In this document: positions 27,759 through 36,808 of the stretch, in pieces
Layout of the letters: every line of letters starts with the position of its first letter
Position numbering within the stretch: position 1 is the stretch's first letter
NCBI RefSeq assembly: GCF_030268685.1
Contig: NZ_BSRQ01000028.1
Location: forward strand, 55,504-119,503
DNA length: 64,000 nucleotides
Source of the DNA: Microtetraspora sp. NBRC 13810
GTDB taxonomy: Bacteria > Actinomycetota > Actinomycetes > Streptosporangiales > Streptosporangiaceae
Direction of reading: 5' to 3'
The notes under the pieces: model-generated
What the model was told of the DNA's origin: nothing
Seen by the model: the letters and a program-made list of their open reading frames with translations, nothing else
Database searches by the model: none
Translations under genes and position numbers: made by a program

Positions 27759-28247
27759 GTTGGGCGAACGACACCGCAATGTCTTTCCCCGCGAGATCCA
27801 TCATGGGCCGCTTCACCCGCCCTGGGCAGCGAGCGATCTTCTGCCCACCTTTGAGATGTCCCCCTCTGTCCTCCAGCACCCTAGGAGTGGCTTCCCAGGT
27901 AGCTTTCCGCTCGCCTCTCTCGCAGGCAGTCGAGCCACGTGCGCTGCAACCGGCCCAGTCATTTCCGCTTCGTCCACCGACCTCGGAAGTGGCTCAGCCG
28001 CCTTTACGGGGGGCCGGTTTGAATGTTGGTTCAGCGGACCAGCGGGCGAATCGGGAGGTGGTTCGAGAGTTGGGCTTGGGATTCGGAGAGCGTCACGAGC
28101 TCGTCGTCGCGCACGACTTCCTGGCGACACGGCTGGAGCGAGCGGTATCAACTCGACACAGCGAATGTCCACCAATGCACGCGCGTCGTTCAAAGCAGCG
28201 GCCGACCTCGCCACAGTGCCGTTCGCCGTACGGCGTAGCCTGGCGGC
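27759..28247. other. Gene-free stretch before threonine aldolase
   Basis: No frame here has a family motif or a convincing ribosome site, and the long open frames on either strand are extensions from the repeat tract or shadows of the aldolase gene. GC content is somewhat lower than in the neighbours. The last bases hold the aldolase promoter: TAGCCT at 28236-28241 is 7 bases before its GTG, with no Shine-Dalgarno sequence, which implies a leaderless mRNA. Confidence 0.6.
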
Positions 28248-29297
28248 GTGTTGAACGGATCCCCCTACCCCAAGAGTTTTGCCAGCGACAACCACACGGG
28301 CGTGCACCCGGCGGTCCTCGCGGCGATCGGCGCGGCGAACACCGGTGACGCTCCGGCGTACGGCGACGACCGCTGGACCCATGACTTCGAGGCCAAGGTG
28401 AAGGAGGTGTTCGGCGAGGGCGCTGCCGGGTTCGCTGTGTTCAACGGCTCGGGGGCCAACATGGTGGGCCTGGCTCAGACGTTGCGACGCCCCTTCGACG
28501 CGATCATCTGCCCGGACACCGCGCACATCGCCACCGGTGAGGCCGGTGCGGCGGAACGCCTGCTCGGCGTCAAGCTTTTCACCGTGTCCACTCCCCTGGG
28601 CAAACTCGTGCCCAGCGATGTGACAAAGGTTCTCGACGCTCTGGAGGGGTCGAACCAGCCGCGACCCACCGCTGTGTCCATCTCCCAAGTGACCGAGTTG
28701 GGCACCTGCTACACGCCGGACGAGGTCTCGGCCCTCGCCGACGTCGCCCACGCCCACGGCCTTTTGCTACACATGGACGGCGCACGACTGGCCAACGCGG
28801 CGGCTTTCCTCGGCTGCCCGCTGCGCGACTTCACCACGGACGCCGGAGTAGATGTGGTGAACTTCGGCGGTACCAAGAACGGCGCACTCGCCGCCGAGGC
28901 GGTCATCTTCCTTTCCGCCACGCTCGCTGAGGGCCTCCCGCTGCTACGCCGGCAGTCGCTCCAGCTCGCCTCCAAGATGCGTTTCATCTCGGCTCAGCTC
29001 ACCGCACTTCTCACCGACGACCTCTGGCGCGCGAACGCCGACCACGCCAACGCGATGTCCCGCCGCCTGGCAGACGGTGTGAGCGATCTCCCCGGCCTCT
29101 CCATCCACTACCCGGTCGAGTCAAACGCCGTCTTCGCCACTCTTCCCCCCGAGGCGATCCCAGTCCTCCAGTCGATGTACTCCTTCCACGTCTGGGACAA
29201 GTCCGAGTCCGTGGTCCGCTGGATGACCGCCTTCGATACCACCCCCGCGCACGTAGACGACTTCATCGCCGACATCCGCAAGGTCCTCAACGCCTAA
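28248..29297 (+). CDS. Low-specificity threonine aldolase family (beta-eliminating lyase)
   Basis: PLP enzyme of 349 residues that would split L-threonine/allo-threonine to glycine and acetaldehyde. FASDNHTGVHP, the Y-G-D-D segment (APAYGDDRWTHDFE), HMDGARLANAA (PLP-ring Asp) and NFGGTKNGAL with the Schiff-base lysine are visible. The GTG at 28248 lacks a ribosome site and follows a TAGCCT -10 element at leaderless spacing. It separates the repeat tract from the parS array. Some relatives act on other beta-hydroxy amino acids. Confidence 0.88.
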   Translation: MLNGSPYPKSFASDNHTGVHPAVLAAIGAANTGDAPAYGDDRWTHDFEAKVKEVFGEGAAGFAVFNGSGANMVGLAQTLRRPFDAIICPDTAHIATGEAGAAERLLGVKLFTVSTPLGKLVPSDVTKVLDALEGSNQPRPTAVSISQVTELGTCYTPDEVSALADVAHAHGLLLHMDGARLANAAAFLGCPLRDFTTDAGVDVVNFGGTKNGALAAEAVIFLSATLAEGLPLLRRQSLQLASKMRFISAQLTALLTDDLWRANADHANAMSRRLADGVSDLPGLSIHYPVESNAVFATLPPEAIPVLQSMYSFHVWDKSESVVRWMTAFDTTPAHVDDFIADIRKVLNA

Positions 29298-29300
29298 CAC

Positions 29301-29457
29301 GTGGTTTCACGTGAAACCACGGCCCCCGCTCGGTTTCACGTGAAACCACGCCCCCCGCTCGGTTTCACGTGAAACCACGCCCCCCGCTCGGTTTCACGTG
29401 AAACCACGCCCCCCAGCTCGGATCACGTGAACCCACCCCTCTCGTTTCACGTGAAAC
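29301..29457. other. parS centromere array: five perfect sites and one degraded
   Basis: The ParB-binding palindrome GTTTCACGTGAAAC occurs perfectly at 29304-29317, 29333-29346, 29362-29375, 29391-29404 and 29444-29457. A degraded copy (11/14) lies at 29420-29433. The first five are exactly 29 bases apart, separated by near-identical CCACGCCCCCCGCTCG spacers, so the array grew by tandem duplication. It is about 1 kb downstream of parB and about 9 kb from oriC, as expected for the chromosome segregation locus. Confidence 0.97.
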
Positions 29458-29460
29458 ATC

Positions 29461-30415
29461 CCACCCGAACGCCACCCCACCACACCGCTCCCCACCCCAG
29501 CCGGCCCACCATCACGCCAACCGCCGGAGCCCGGCACCTCTGGATGGCGCGGCGCGCAGCCCACCGCCCCACACAAGAGGTCGGGGGCTATGGAAGGGAT
29601 CCCACGGAGGCTGGAAACGGAGGCTGGCCTCGGAGGCGAGGCGAGGGAGGGGGCTACAACTAGGCAAGAGTGAAGAGCTTTGGCGTTTGTGTGGGTGACG
29701 GTGACTGAGGTGAAGGGGTTCCAACGAGAGGACTGGGGTGAGGCAGCGGAGTGGGCCTACGCTGTGGCGGCTAGGTGACGGTGGAGGCGGCTGGAGTGCC
29801 ACCGCCCTTCTCCCTGCCGCCCCGACGCCTCACCCACACTCAGCCCCCGTATACGCCTGCAAGGCTCGGCTACCAGTGCACGCCCGCCGCCTGGCCGTTG
29901 AAGCAGGCATCGCCACCACTGTCCGGTGAGCGGGCAACCCATATGCCCCAGAGGATCTCGCCGCAGCCAATGAGCCGCCGCCGATGACAGGCCGGCGGTT
30001 CGTCTCCGCAATCACACGAGCGCCTCCCGAATCAGCGCCGCGTCATGGTCGAGAACCTCGCGCGAGCGCTTCTTCTATTCAGCGATGACCACAACACCGT
30101 CTCCCGGGGAACACGGAACCACATGCAGGTGGAGGTGGAGGACATCCTGCCCGACGGCTAGTGACAGCCTTCCCAGTCACAGCGCAGCTCGACGCGCCCA
30201 ACACAATCGACACGCGCCATCCCATCCGCCAGATCGCCGCACCAACCGCGCGTCGGCGTCCCCCAGCCCGACCCTGTGCACGCGCGGGATCACCAGCACG
30301 GCACCCACCGCGGCCGGCTTGTGATCCAAGATGACCACCCACACTGTCATCGCGATAGACGACGTTGGCCTCGGCCGCCCTGCGATGATCTCGCAGAAAG
30401 GAAGCGAGGGTTGGG
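29461..30415. other. Gene-free, decayed stretch between parS array and parB
   Basis: Only short frames without motifs are present. A few phrases look like eroded coding DNA, for example ATG-CAG-GTG-GAG-GTG-GAG-GAC ending in TAG near 30123-30161, but no gene can be rebuilt. The parB stop closes the region at its right end. Confidence 0.55.
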
Positions 30416-31414
30416 TCAGTCGTCGAGGTTTACCGTGGTGATGGCTTCGGGGGCCATGGTGCCGAGGATGCGCTCCAGGTCGTCGATGGTGGCGAACTCC
30501 ACGACGATGCGGCCCTTGCGGCGGCCGAGATCGACCTTCACCTTGGTCTCGAAATGGTCCGAGAGGCGGTCGGCAAGGTCGCGCAGGGCGGGGGCGGCGG
30601 GGGCCTTGGGGGCGCGCTCACGTGGCGCGGGGGCGGCCTTGGCGTCGCCGAGGGCGACGATTTCCTCGACGGAGCGGACGGAGAGACCTTCGGCGACGAT
30701 CCGGCTCGCCAGCCGCTCCTGGGCGGCCGGGTCGTCCAGGGTGAGGAGTGCGCGGGCGTGGCCGGCGCTGATGATGCCGGCGGCGACCCGCACCTGCACT
30801 TCGGGCGGCAGCTTGAGCAGGCGCAGCGTGTTGGTGATGTGCGAGCGGGACCGGCCGATGCGCTGGGCGAGCTGCTCGTGGGTGGCGCCGAAGTCGTCCA
30901 GGAGCTGCTGGTAGGCCGCGCCTTCTTCGAGCGGGTTGAGCTGTTCGCGCTGGAGGTTCTCGATGAGCGCATCGCGGAGCAGGTCGTCGTCCTGCGTGCT
31001 GCGGACGATCGCCGGAATCTCGGTGAGCCCGGCGAGCTTGGAGGCGCGCCAGCGACGCTCCCCCATGATGAGCTCGTACCGGTCGTCCTCCGCGGGGCGC
31101 ACCACGATCGGCTGGAGCAGGCCGACCTCGCGGATCGAGGCCGCCAGCTCATCCAGCGCGTCGCCGTCGAAGACCTGGCGCGGCTGCCGCGGGTTCGGCT
31201 CGATCGCCGAGATGGGGATCTCCTGGAAATACGCTCCAGGCACCGGCGCCGGCACCGGCACGAGCTGAGGGGGGATGACGACCGGCGCGGCACCGGGCTC
31301 CGGCGTGACCTCGGCGGTCGAGACGATCACCGCAGGACCGTCCACGACGGGACCGGTCGGAATCAGCGCTCCGAGCCCCCTGCCCAGACCGGATTTGCGC
31401 CGCTGCTGACTCAC
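30416..31414 (-). CDS. parB: Chromosome-partitioning protein ParB
   Basis: CTP-dependent DNA clamp that loads at parS. It has 332 residues: the N-terminal ParA-interaction segment [15 protein letters not shown], ParB/Srx domain with [13 protein letters not shown] (the GxRRxxA CTP motif, residues about 115-127), HTH with [25 protein letters not shown] (about 175-199), and a C-terminal dimer domain. The GTG at 31414 is chosen for its GAGGGAG site; a longer frame to 31444 has none. It follows parA on the same strand, and its targets are the six sites at 29301-29457 plus one inside parA. Confidence 0.97.
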   Translation of the reverse strand: MSQQRRKSGLGRGLGALIPTGPVVDGPAVIVSTAEVTPEPGAAPVVIPPQLVPVPAPVPGAYFQEIPISAIEPNPRQPRQVFDGDALDELAASIREVGLLQPIVVRPAEDDRYELIMGERRWRASKLAGLTEIPAIVRSTQDDDLLRDALIENLQREQLNPLEEGAAYQQLLDDFGATHEQLAQRIGRSRSHITNTLRLLKLPPEVQVRVAAGIISAGHARALLTLDDPAAQERLASRIVAEGLSVRSVEEIVALGDAKAAPAPRERAPKAPAAPALRDLADRLSDHFETKVKVDLGRRKGRIVVEFATIDDLERILGTMAPEAITTVNLDD

Positions 31415-31504
31415 TGCATCTCCCTCAATCCACCCGACCACCACCGGCCGTTCCTGCGAAGGTTACAACCGCGAAAGCCGTCCCCACGCCGCGAAGCGCG
31501 CGGC

Positions 31505-31526
31505 TGTGGATAAGACCTGTGGATCA
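31505..31526. promoter_or_regulatory. Pair of DnaA boxes at the parA/parB junction
   Basis: TGTGGATAA (perfect, 31505-31513) and TGTGGATCA (8/9, 31518-31526) lie 13 bases apart. The second overlaps the parA stop codon. This could let DnaA influence parB or act as a titration site. Confidence 0.55.
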
Positions 31527-32756
31527 GACCTCGGCGCCGCGGTAGGCGATCTCCCTGGCCGCGTCCTTGTAGGCCATGGCACCGCTCGATCCCGGGTCGT
31601 ACGTGATCACGGATTGGCCGTAGCTCGGCGCCTCGGACACCCGGACGCTCCGCGGGATGACGGTGTTGAGCACGGTTGCCCCGAAATGCGCCCGCACCTC
31701 GTCGGCTACCTGGGACGCCAGCCGGGTCCTGCCGTCGTACATGGTGAGCAGGATCGTGGACAGGTTGAGCGACTGGTTCAGGTGCACCCGTACCAGGTCC
31801 ACGTTCCGCAGGAGCTGGCCGAGACCTTCCAGCGCGTAGTACTCGCACTGGATGGGGATCAGCAGCTCGTCGGCCGCGACGAGCGCGTTCACGGTGAGCA
31901 GGCCGAGGGACGGTGGGCAGTCGATCAGGATGTAGTCGAGCTCCAGGGAGTCGAAGGCGGTGAGCGCGCGCTTGAGCCGGGCCTCCCGGGCGACCATCGA
32001 GACCAGTTCGATCTCGGCGCCGGCCAGGTCGATGGTGGCCGGCGCGCAGTACAGTCCCGGCATATCCGGTACTTCCTTGACGATCTGCGTCAGCGGCAGG
32101 TCGTCCACGAGCACCTGATAGACGTCCGGCACGTCGCCACGATGCTCTATGGCGAGTGCGGTAGACGCGTTGCCCTGGGGGTCGAGGTCGACCACGAGCA
32201 CCCGCTGGCCGTGCATGGACAGCGCAGCCGCGAGGTTCACCGAGGTGGTCGTCTTACCGACGCCGCCCTTCTGGTTGGCCACGGTGATGATTCGGGTCTT
32301 GGGCGGACGCGGCCATTCTCCGTCTGCCCCACGCGGAGCTCCCCCCAGCGTGGGTGCTGCCGTAGTAGTCGTAGCCGATGTTTCACGTGAAACCACTGAG
32401 CTGAGTGCCTCTCGTACCAGCGGCGAGTCGCCGGGGTTAAGGGGGGTCTGGGTCACGGTCGTCGTCCTTTCAACCGGCGCGGCGACACCGGTCGTGCCGG
32501 GGGCCGGCCCTGCTGATCCGGAAGGCTCGGTGGGCGTTACCGGCGCCACCGACCTCGTCGATTCAGCCACTATCGGCACGGTCGGCGCAAGCCCTTCAAA
32601 CGGCACTCTAGGCACAATGTCCCCTGAGGACACCAGCGACACACCTTCGCCGCCGTCATCATCGGGCCAGCCGAGACCGGAAGGACGACCGGCGCTCGGC
32701 ACGATGTGCGCGTTGGGCCAGCCCAGGCCGCGAGCCGTACCCGGCAAGGCCGTCAC
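31524..32756 (-). CDS. parA: Chromosome-partitioning ATPase ParA (Soj)
   Basis: Walker-type ATPase of 410 residues that drives origin segregation with ParB. After a ~145-residue Pro/Thr/Ser-rich N-terminal extension, the deviant Walker A KGGVGKTT is at about 162-169, followed by DLDPQGNAS, LIDCPPSLGLLTVNAL and the C-terminal VSEAPSYGQSV. The GTG at 32756 overlaps the rsmG stop by four bases. The long N-terminal extension contains the residues VSRET encoded by a perfect parS site (32380-32393). Its start could lie further downstream. Confidence 0.95.
   Translation of the reverse strand: MTALPGTARGLGWPNAHIVPSAGRPSGLGWPDDDGGEGVSLVSSGDIVPRVPFEGLAPTVPIVAESTRSVAPVTPTEPSGSAGPAPGTTGVAAPVERTTTVTQTPLNPGDSPLVREALSSVVSRETSATTTTAAPTLGGAPRGADGEWPRPPKTRIITVANQKGGVGKTTTSVNLAAALSMHGQRVLVVDLDPQGNASTALAIEHRGDVPDVYQVLVDDLPLTQIVKEVPDMPGLYCAPATIDLAGAEIELVSMVAREARLKRALTAFDSLELDYILIDCPPSLGLLTVNALVAADELLIPIQCEYYALEGLGQLLRNVDLVRVHLNQSLNLSTILLTMYDGRTRLASQVADEVRAHFGATVLNTVIPRSVRVSEAPSYGQSVITYDPGSSGAMAYKDAAREIAYRGAEV
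32380..32393. other. parS site inside the parA coding region
   Basis: A perfect GTTTCACGTGAAAC lies within the N-terminal extension of parA, about 2.9 kb from the main array. In the parA frame it encodes V-S-R-E-T. Confidence 0.92.
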
Positions 32757-33604
32757 CTCTTCCGTCTGCGCCGCGACGCCTGCGGAGCTCGTGCGGGAGA
32801 ACGACCGGCGACCACCCGGACGAGAGTTGCAGGCGGCTCGACCTTACCGCGCCCAACCGAAACAAGCTCGGCCGTTCGCGCTCCCCCGGCCGTCAATTGC
32901 TCACGAGCTTCCTCCAGCTCGGCGGCGGCACGCTCCCCCTTCATCGCCAGTAACTCCCCTCCCTCGCGCAGCAACGGCAGCGCCCAGGTGAGCAACCGGT
33001 CCAGCGGCGCCACGGCACGTGCGCTCGCCACGTCGAACACCCGCTTGCCGGCCAGCTCCTCTGCCCGCCCCCGCACCACCTCGACGTTGTCGAGCTCAAG
33101 CGCCTTGACGCATTCCTCCAGGAAGACGGTCCTGCGCAGGAGCGGCTCCAGCAGCGTCACCGTGACATCCGGCCGGACGATCGCAAGCACGAGACCCGGG
33201 AGGCCGGCCCCGGAGCCGATGTCCACCAGCTTGACCACCGGGGGAATCGCCTCCGCCACCACGGCACAGTTGAGCAGATGCCGGTCCCAGATCCGCGGCA
33301 CCTCACGCGGCCCGAGCAGACCGCGCACCACCGCCGGTCCGGCCAGCAACCCGGCGAACTCCTCAGCCCGGGCCCACGCCTCGCCCGTGAACACCTCACG
33401 TGCGATCGCGGGCGGGACGGGCACTCCGCCATCGTTCACGACACCAACTCCGTCGGCTACGCCCTCGTCGTCATCCGGCACGGCATGCGTGTCCACTCGG
33501 TCGCTGATCACTTGGTCGAACTTCCCTTCGCTTCGCGGACGGCCACGTGTCGCGCCACCCTCTCCCGCGCCAGCGCAAGGTGCGATCCGACTGCTCCACC
33601 GCAC
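32753..33604 (-). CDS. rsmG: 16S rRNA (guanine-527-N7)-methyltransferase
   Basis: SAM-dependent rRNA methyltransferase. The conserved core begins near PPAIAREVFTGEAWARAEEFAGLLAG, continues through WDRHLLNCAVVAEAIP, the SAM motif VDIGSGAGLPGLVLAI and FDVASARAVAPLDRLLTWALPLLREGGELLAMKG, and ends in an Arg/Lys-rich tail. The frame is open to 33604 (283 residues), longer than usual; the first ~55 residues show no conservation, so the true start is probably further in. It is co-transcribed with parA and parB. Confidence 0.9.
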   Translation of the reverse strand: MRWSSRIAPCAGAGEGGATRGRPRSEGKFDQVISDRVDTHAVPDDDEGVADGVGVVNDGGVPVPPAIAREVFTGEAWARAEEFAGLLAGPAVVRGLLGPREVPRIWDRHLLNCAVVAEAIPPVVKLVDIGSGAGLPGLVLAIVRPDVTVTLLEPLLRRTVFLEECVKALELDNVEVVRGRAEELAGKRVFDVASARAVAPLDRLLTWALPLLREGGELLAMKGERAAAELEEAREQLTAGGARTAELVSVGRGKVEPPATLVRVVAGRSPARAPQASRRRRKR

Positions 33605-33771
33605 GCACTCGACCTGCTGAGCCTATCCAGCCCCGCGCCATCGCCGGCACGATGAGCCTAGATCGTTCCAGCCCAACGCTCGCCGCCGAACGGGCGGCCG
33701 GCGCCGGAACAGCACCAAAAGGAAACGGCCGCCGGCTGCCGGGGCAGCGGGCGACCGTTTCTCGCGGAAGA

Positions 33772-34266
33772 TCAGGCGGGGAGGACCACCACGTAGCGGT
33801 GCGGCTCCTCGCCCTCGGACTCGCTGCGCAGACCCGCCGCCGCCACCGCGTCGTGCACGACCTTGCGCTCGAACGGCGTCATCGGCTGGAGGGGCTTGGG
33901 CTCACCGCTGCGCTTGACGTCCTCGGCGATCCGGGCGCCCAGCTTGCTCAGCTCGGCCCGGCGCTTCTCGCGGAAGCCGGCGACGTCGAGCATCAGGCGG
34001 GACCTCTCCCCCGTCTGGCGGTGCACGGCGAGCCGTGTCAGCTCCTGGAGGGCCTCCAAGGTCTCCCCGTGGGCGCCGACGAGGTCGCCCCCCTTGACGT
34101 CGACGACCGACACGACCGCGCGATCGCCTTCGACGTCCATGTCGATGTCACCATCGATGTCGGCGATGTCCAGCAGACCCTCGATGTAGTCGGCCGCGAT
34201 CTCGCCTTCTTGTTCGAGCGCCGCGAGATCGGGGGCGGCTGGCGTCTCCTGGTCGGTCTCGGTCAC
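33772..34266 (-). CDS. khpB: KhpB/Jag-like RNA-binding protein (KH and R3H domains)
   Basis: A 164-residue RNA-binding protein. It has a KH-like domain (VVSVVDVKGGDLVGAHGETLEALQELTRLAVH, residues about 50-82) and a C-terminal R3H domain (PMTPFERKVVHDAVAAAGLRSESEGEEPHRYVVV). The Jag N-terminal domain of Firmicutes is absent, as is typical in actinobacteria. GTG 34266 with a GGAAGGAGAGG site. It sits in the universal rpmH-rnpA-yidD-yidC-jag-rsmG string. Confidence 0.92.
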   Translation of the reverse strand: MTETDQETPAAPDLAALEQEGEIAADYIEGLLDIADIDGDIDMDVEGDRAVVSVVDVKGGDLVGAHGETLEALQELTRLAVHRQTGERSRLMLDVAGFREKRRAELSKLGARIAEDVKRSGEPKPLQPMTPFERKVVHDAVAAAGLRSESEGEEPHRYVVVLPA

Positions 34267-34314
34267 GTCCGGCCTCTCCTTCCTGGTGTCTGCGGGTCGC
34301 GGGGACCCGGCCTG

Positions 34315-35274
34315 CTACGACTTCTTGCTACCCGTGCGCTTGCTGCGCGGCTGCCTGGTCGGCTGCTGCCGTACGACCTTCGGCTTCGGAGGCGGCGGCG
34401 GCTCGTCCTTCGGCTGCTCCTCGGGCTTGGCCTTGCGCACCTTGCTGAGCAGGCTCGGCTTCGGCTCGGGCTCCACCACGTTGCCCTTGGCGTCGAAGGT
34501 GGGCATCGGGTTGCGACTGTAGAACCAGTGTTGCTGACCCAGGGTCCACAGGTTGGTAGTGACCCAGTAAAGGATCAGACCCAGGGGGAAGTTGAGGCTG
34601 AAGAAGGCGAACAGCGGCGAGATGTACATCAGGATCTTCTGCTGCTGCGCCATGGGGTTGTCCGGCATCTGTGCGATCGAGCGGGTCACGCTCTGCCGGA
34701 CGGTCAGGAAGGTGGTCAGCGAGCTGACCGCGACGAACAGGGCCAGGATGATCTTCGTCATCACCGGCTCGGCGCCCAGCTTCTCGATGTCCGCGGCGCT
34801 GGTCCAGAACGTCGCCGGGATGGGGGCGCCGAAGATGTGCGCCGCCCGCGCGCTGTTGACGAACTCCTGCGTCATGCCGAACCGCGGCTGGCCGTGGGCC
34901 ATCGCGTTCAGCACGGTGAACATGGAGATGAAGATCGGGAACTGCGCCACAATCGGCAGACAGCCACCGAGAGGGTTGGCTCCACCCTCCTGGTAGACCT
35001 TCATGACCTCCTGGTTCATCCGCTGCTTGTCGTTCTTGTAACGCTTGCGCAGCTCTTGGATCTTCGGTGCCAGCTCCTGCATCTTGCGCGAGGAACGCAT
35101 CTGCTTCAGGAACAGGGGGAAGATCAGCAGACGCATCAGCACGGTCAGCGTGATGATGGTCAGCGCCCAGGTGAGGCCGCTGTCCCGGGGCAGGACGTAG
35201 CTGTAGCCCTCGTGGATCCAGATGATGACGTGCGCGACGGCCGTGTAGAGCCAATTCAGCCAGGACAGCTCCAC
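34315..35274 (-). CDS. yidC: Membrane protein insertase YidC
   Basis: Inserts and folds inner-membrane proteins. The 319-residue protein has the short Gram-positive type architecture with five membrane segments. Conserved features: ALTIITLTVLMRLLIFPLFLKQMRSSRKM with the hydrophilic-groove arginine, a cytoplasmic coiled hairpin (QELRKRYKNDKQRMNQEVMKVYQ), NPLGGCLPIVAQFPIFISMF, and NFPLGLILYWVTTNLWTLGQQ. The C-terminus is a Lys/Arg/Pro-rich tail that would contact the ribosome. GTG at 35274, 4 bases after yidD. Confidence 0.95.
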   Translation of the reverse strand: MELSWLNWLYTAVAHVIIWIHEGYSYVLPRDSGLTWALTIITLTVLMRLLIFPLFLKQMRSSRKMQELAPKIQELRKRYKNDKQRMNQEVMKVYQEGGANPLGGCLPIVAQFPIFISMFTVLNAMAHGQPRFGMTQEFVNSARAAHIFGAPIPATFWTSAADIEKLGAEPVMTKIILALFVAVSSLTTFLTVRQSVTRSIAQMPDNPMAQQQKILMYISPLFAFFSLNFPLGLILYWVTTNLWTLGQQHWFYSRNPMPTFDAKGNVVEPEPKPSLLSKVRKAKPEEQPKDEPPPPPKPKVVRQQPTRQPRSKRTGSKKS

Positions 35275-35278
35275 GGAG

Positions 35279-35560
35279 CTAGCTCCCTTGCTTTTCGTGA
35301 GGTCGGATCGGGCGGGGAGGCACGGGGTCGAATCCTCCTGGGTGGAAGGGGTGGCAACGCCCGATTCGCCGGATCGTCAGCCATGATCCGCGCAGCGCAC
35401 CGTGGACGGCGATCGCCTCCAGGCCGTAAGCACTGCACGAGGGGTGGAAACGGCAACGGGGACCGAGCAGCGGCCCCAAGAAAGCGCGATAGAACCGGAT
35501 CGGCGCCATCAGTAGCCGGGCGGCCGGGCCGGGCCCGGCGGCCTGCTGCGGCGTACTCAT
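35279..35560 (-). CDS. yidD: Membrane protein insertion efficiency factor YidD
   Basis: A 93-residue protein of the YidD family: [62 protein letters not shown], including the three conserved Cys and the [12 protein letters not shown] end. The start is ATG 35560. It lies between rnpA and yidC as in nearly all bacteria. Confidence 0.95.
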   Translation of the reverse strand: MSTPQQAAGPGPAARLLMAPIRFYRAFLGPLLGPRCRFHPSCSAYGLEAIAVHGALRGSWLTIRRIGRCHPFHPGGFDPVPPRPIRPHEKQGS

Positions 35561-35642
35561 GATCGTGTCCGGGACACGTGGCGACCGCGCGAGCGTGCTG
35601 CGTGGCACGATGTGTCGTGTCGCGCCCGGCTCGACTGCTCCG

Positions 35643-36023
35643 TCATACTCGTCCATCCGTCCGGGCCTGCGGTTCAGGCCCACGCCGCCTGAGTAAACGA
35701 TCCAGCGCGACGTCGAGTTCGGCGGCAAGGCGCTCGTTTCGCGCGGACGCAGCCGGTGGATTGGCGCGTACCACCAGCAGGCTACCCCGCGGGAGGCTAT
35801 GCAGCCGGTCTCGCATCAGGTGTCGCAACCGACGCTTCACCTGGTTTCGGACAACTGCCCCACCCACGGCACGGCTTACTACAAAACCTACCAATGGCGG
35901 CGCGTCCACGTCATCGCGCACCGTAAGGTGCACGACCAAGGTGGGACGGCCGGCACGACTCCCCCGTCGGATCGCGGCGGCGAACTCGTCGCCTTGCCGC
36001 ATACGGGACCCGGGCGGCAACAC
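35643..36023 (-). CDS. rnpA: Ribonuclease P protein component
   Basis: Protein cofactor of RNase P, which matures tRNA 5' ends. It has 126 residues, with [27 protein letters not shown] (the RNR motif) and the N-terminal R-x2-x-F element. The GTG start at 36023 gives [14 protein letters not shown], the expected start (usually MLP-x-x-R-x-R). It is 129 bases downstream of rpmH. Confidence 0.94.
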   Translation of the reverse strand: MLPPGSRMRQGDEFAAAIRRGSRAGRPTLVVHLTVRDDVDAPPLVGFVVSRAVGGAVVRNQVKRRLRHLMRDRLHSLPRGSLLVVRANPPAASARNERLAAELDVALDRLLRRRGPEPQARTDGRV

Positions 36024-36152
36024 AGATGGACCTCTCGGAGAGCCGCGGGCGGGCGAGTCCGCCGCCCGACGGCAGTCGGCCCGGCCGCCGTCGGGCGGCC
36101 GGGTTTCGACGGCCTGCGGGCGACGCGCTCTCCCGGACCGCTGGCCGGGGCG

Positions 36153-36290
36153 TCAGGCCGACAGGCTCGCGCGGCCCTTACGGCGACGGGCGGCCAGGAT
36201 GGCGCGACCGGCCCGGGTGCGCATGCGCAGCCGGAAGCCGTGGGTCTTCGCGCGGCGACGGTTGTTCGGCTGGAAAGTACGCTTGCTCAC
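36153..36290 (-). CDS. rpmH: 50S ribosomal protein L34
   Basis: A 45-residue, highly basic ribosomal protein: [39 protein letters not shown] with a short SLSA tail. The true start is the GTG at 36290 with a GGAG site; a longer in-frame reading to 36440 has no support. It is divergent from dnaA across the box-rich intergenic region. Confidence 0.96.
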   Translation of the reverse strand: MSKRTFQPNNRRRAKTHGFRLRMRTRAGRAILAARRRKGRASLSA

Positions 36291-36808
36291 GAGTGGGCTC
36301 CAGGCTTCAATGAAGCGTCCCCAGCACATGGGGCGCTTGATACACAGGGCTGGCGTGCCGGCTTCCGCAAGGGCATGCGAAATAGCCGTCACGCCACAAG
36401 CCGACTGTCGTACGCTACGCGCCGGCACGCCCGAGGTCAAACCGGAGACACGAGCGGATCAGGTTATCCACCAATCCACAGGCGGTTTTCCACCCCTGTC
36501 TCTCCATCCACAGTATGTGCACCCAGCCTCCCCCGCGCTGCCACTAGGCTGTGGACAACGTCTTGAACACAGGTGTGCACAAGGCTACTGTCGGCCCTTC
36601 GGACCTTCTCTCCATTGGGCCAATGCGCCCGTGACCGACCACGTGGGCTGTGCACACGTTGTGGATTCCCTGTGGATCTCCGGTGGAGAACACGCGGACG
36701 CCAGGTTGTGGATACGAGGGGCAATCCGGCGCCGCCGCCCGGCAGTGGCAGGCCGCCGGTGTGGATAGAGATCGCGGGGGGCCGCGGCAGGAAGGAGGGG
36801 AGCCGGAC
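36291..36808. promoter_or_regulatory. rpmH-dnaA intergenic region with DnaA-box-like sites
   Basis: A 518-base divergent promoter region for rpmH and dnaA with many TGTGGA/TCCACA cores: TTATCCACC at 36464-36472 (8/9), then CAATCCACA, TTTTCCACC and CATCCACAG nearby, and on the other strand CTGTGGACAAC, TTGTGGATTCC, CTGTGGATCTC and TTGTGGATACG between about 36548 and 36720. It probably supports DnaA autoregulation and contributes to origin function. The dnaA ribosome site AAGGAGGGG is at 36792-36800. Confidence 0.75.

Noticed and set aside
27813..28757. Minus-strand open frame of 314 codons over the threonine aldolase start
   Set aside because: Antisense to a conserved PLP enzyme and without motifs; the upstream part is ordinary intergenic DNA.
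29301..29457. Regularly spaced repeats looking like a CRISPR array
   Set aside because: The repeat is the 14-bp parS palindrome and the spacers are almost identical, not unique.
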